The notes under the pieces were generated by a model. The model had not been told where the DNA came from. It worked only from the letters and a program-made list of their open reading frames with translations, and ran no database searches. Positions 6,201-7,217 of a stretch of DNA of 7,217 nucleotides are shown here, in pieces. Position 1 is the first letter of the stretch. Each line of letters starts with the position of its first letter. The DNA comes from Fimbriimonadia bacterium (GTDB lineage Bacteria > Armatimonadota > Fimbriimonadia > Fimbriimonadales > Fimbriimonadaceae): contig JALGXY010000017.1 in assembly GCA_029824495.1 (NCBI GenBank), positions 1 through 7,217 of the forward strand, given 5' to 3'. The position numbers were made by a program, and so were the translations under genes.

Positions 6201-6204
6201 GAGG
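6201..6204 (+). promoter_or_regulatory. Weak, distant ribosome binding site of the rightward gene
   Basis: GAGG lies 12 bases before ATG 6217 (15 before the second ATG at 6220), slightly far for optimal use. It immediately follows the large palindrome, so a hairpin there could affect ribosome access. The longer spacing to 6220 favours the first ATG. Confidence 0.4.
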
Positions 6205-6216
6205 ACAGAAATCACA

Positions 6217-7217
6217 ATGATGGAGACCAGAAGCTGGAGAGGCGGCGCCGCTCGGCTGGGCCTGATGGGCCTTGCTGTAGTTGTTCTTTCGTCGTCTGCA
6301 ACGGCTCAAAATCGACCGACTTTCTTAACCGGAGGCGGTGGAAATGACAAGATCCAACCGGATCTCATTTTTAGGACAGGCCCTGCCTTTACCGATTCAA
6401 CCACCCGATTCTTCCCCCAGGTCAATGAGACCGTGGGTCAGAAGCGGATTATGCCGACACACCGAGGCATTGACCTTCCCGGCGGTGGTTCGACCGACAG
6501 CAGCGGGCTCGGCTCAGCTGATGGCGATTCCGAAGCGAATACCGATGCTCGGTTCCCAGGAATGAACTTCAGTGGTTCCTGGCCTCCGGACCCGGACATC
6601 GCGGTCGGTCCAGACCACGTCGTTCAAGTTGTAAATGGCGGCGTTGCCATCTTTAAGAAAGACGGCACCAAGGTCTTTCAGCAGCGAGACACGAACAGCG
6701 GCTTCTGGGGCGGCATGGGTGCAGGTGGATTCATTTTTGATCCGAAGTGCGCCTACGATCCGATCTCGAAACGATTCTATGTTCTGGAGCTCGACGTCGG
6801 CTTCTCTGCGGAGACCAGCCACTACCTGCTCGCGATCTCTGACGACAGCGATCCGACAGGCTCTTGGCACAAGTATAGGATCGAAAACGAATACAGCTCG
6901 GGCAGTGACTACTGGGTCGACTACCCCAGCCTCGCTTTCAACCGAGACGCCATCGTCCTCGCAGGAAACCTCTTCGGCTACAGTGGCGGCGCCAGCGGCA
7001 CATATGTTCATGTGCTTGAAAAAGCACCTCTGCTTTCTGGTTCATCCGGCCAGGTGAGCACGTTCCATCGACCCGAATTCACAATGAAGTTCGGCAAGCA
7101 GCAGGATGCATCAACAGATGTGCTCTACGCTGCAACGATGAACAGCCGCTCAAGCATGGGCATCTATGCAATTGAGAATCTGACCACGACTCCGGTCATG
7201 TCAGTCACTTCGGTTGC
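6217..7217 (+). CDS. Secreted protein of unknown function, C-terminus beyond window
   Basis: Open from ATG 6217 to the right edge (333 residues and two extra bases). A second ATG follows directly. A signal peptide is clear: basic n-region (RSWRGGAAR), hydrophobic core LGLMGLAVVVL, and a cleavage site after ATA (28-30). The mature part begins with a Gly/Asp/Ser-rich, low-complexity stretch (about 31-115), then a compact domain starting SWPPDPDIAVGPDHVVQVVN (122-141) followed by GGVAIFKKDGTKVF. The 'PPD..VGP.H.VQ.VN....I..K.G' pattern, and later FDPKCAYDPISKRFYVL and DYPSLAFNRDAIVL, resemble exported bacterial proteins with repeated beta-sheet (propeller-like) blades. I know no activity for them. 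Its position divergent to prfB and next to the 23-nt palindrome suggests separate control. Confidence 0.85.
   Translation, partial: MMETRSWRGGAARLGLMGLAVVVLSSSATAQNRPTFLTGGGGNDKIQPDLIFRTGPAFTDSTTRFFPQVNETVGQKRIMPTHRGIDLPGGGSTDSSGLGSADGDSEANTDARFPGMNFSGSWPPDPDIAVGPDHVVQVVNGGVAIFKKDGTKVFQQRDTNSGFWGGMGAGGFIFDPKCAYDPISKRFYVLELDVGFSAETSHYLLAISDDSDPTGSWHKYRIENEYSSGSDYWVDYPSLAFNRDAIVLAGNLFGYSGGASGTYVHVLEKAPLLSGSSGQVSTFHRPEFTMKFGKQQDASTDVLYAATMNSRSSMGIYAIENLTTTPVMSVTSV

Overview
The window is a gene-dense bacterial chromosome segment, moderately GC-rich. It holds five genes leading leftward (minus strand) and one rightward gene (plus strand) that runs off the right edge. In minus-strand transcription order these are prfB (release factor 2), a secreted protein with a DUF1573 domain, a secreted tetraheme c-type cytochrome with a nucleotidase-like N-terminus, a DnaA/Hda-like AAA+ ATPase, and a CBS-GGDEF diguanylate cyclase cut by the left edge. 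Divergent from prfB is a secreted protein of unknown function. Exported DUF1573 proteins and c554-type multiheme cytochromes joined to a 'PCGC...GG..RR' N-domain suggest a Planctomycetota- or Armatimonadota-like lineage. This is inference from gene style only, and the phylum is not proven.

Right part (about 4.95-7.2 kb): prfB is read through a textbook programmed +1 frameshift. A 24-codon zero-frame ORF ends at an in-frame TGA inside AGGGGGCATCTTTGAC, and the rest of the protein lies in the +1 frame. A simple ORF call therefore misses the true N-terminus. The 145-bp divergent intergenic region before the rightward gene carries a near-perfect 23-nt palindrome, probably an operator or a 5'-UTR hairpin.

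Middle (about 2.05-4.93 kb): the DUF1573 gene starts 24 bp after prfB, and its stop overlaps the cytochrome start by 4 bp (ATGA). The three genes are probably one transcription unit that couples a cytoplasmic translation factor to two exported proteins. Both exported proteins appear to carry a decayed enzyme domain. One is a matrixin-like fold without its zinc histidines. The other is a metallophosphatase-like domain without recognisable metal ligands, joined to a four-heme tail.

Left part (1-2.05 kb): a 272-bp spacer contains a tandem pair of DnaA-box-like sequences and several inverted repeats. The DnaA-like ATPase follows, and its N-terminal coding appears split across two frames. The CBS-GGDEF protein comes last. 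It keeps the GGDEF active site but has lost the RxxD inhibitory site. No tRNA, rRNA, CRISPR array or insertion sequence was seen.
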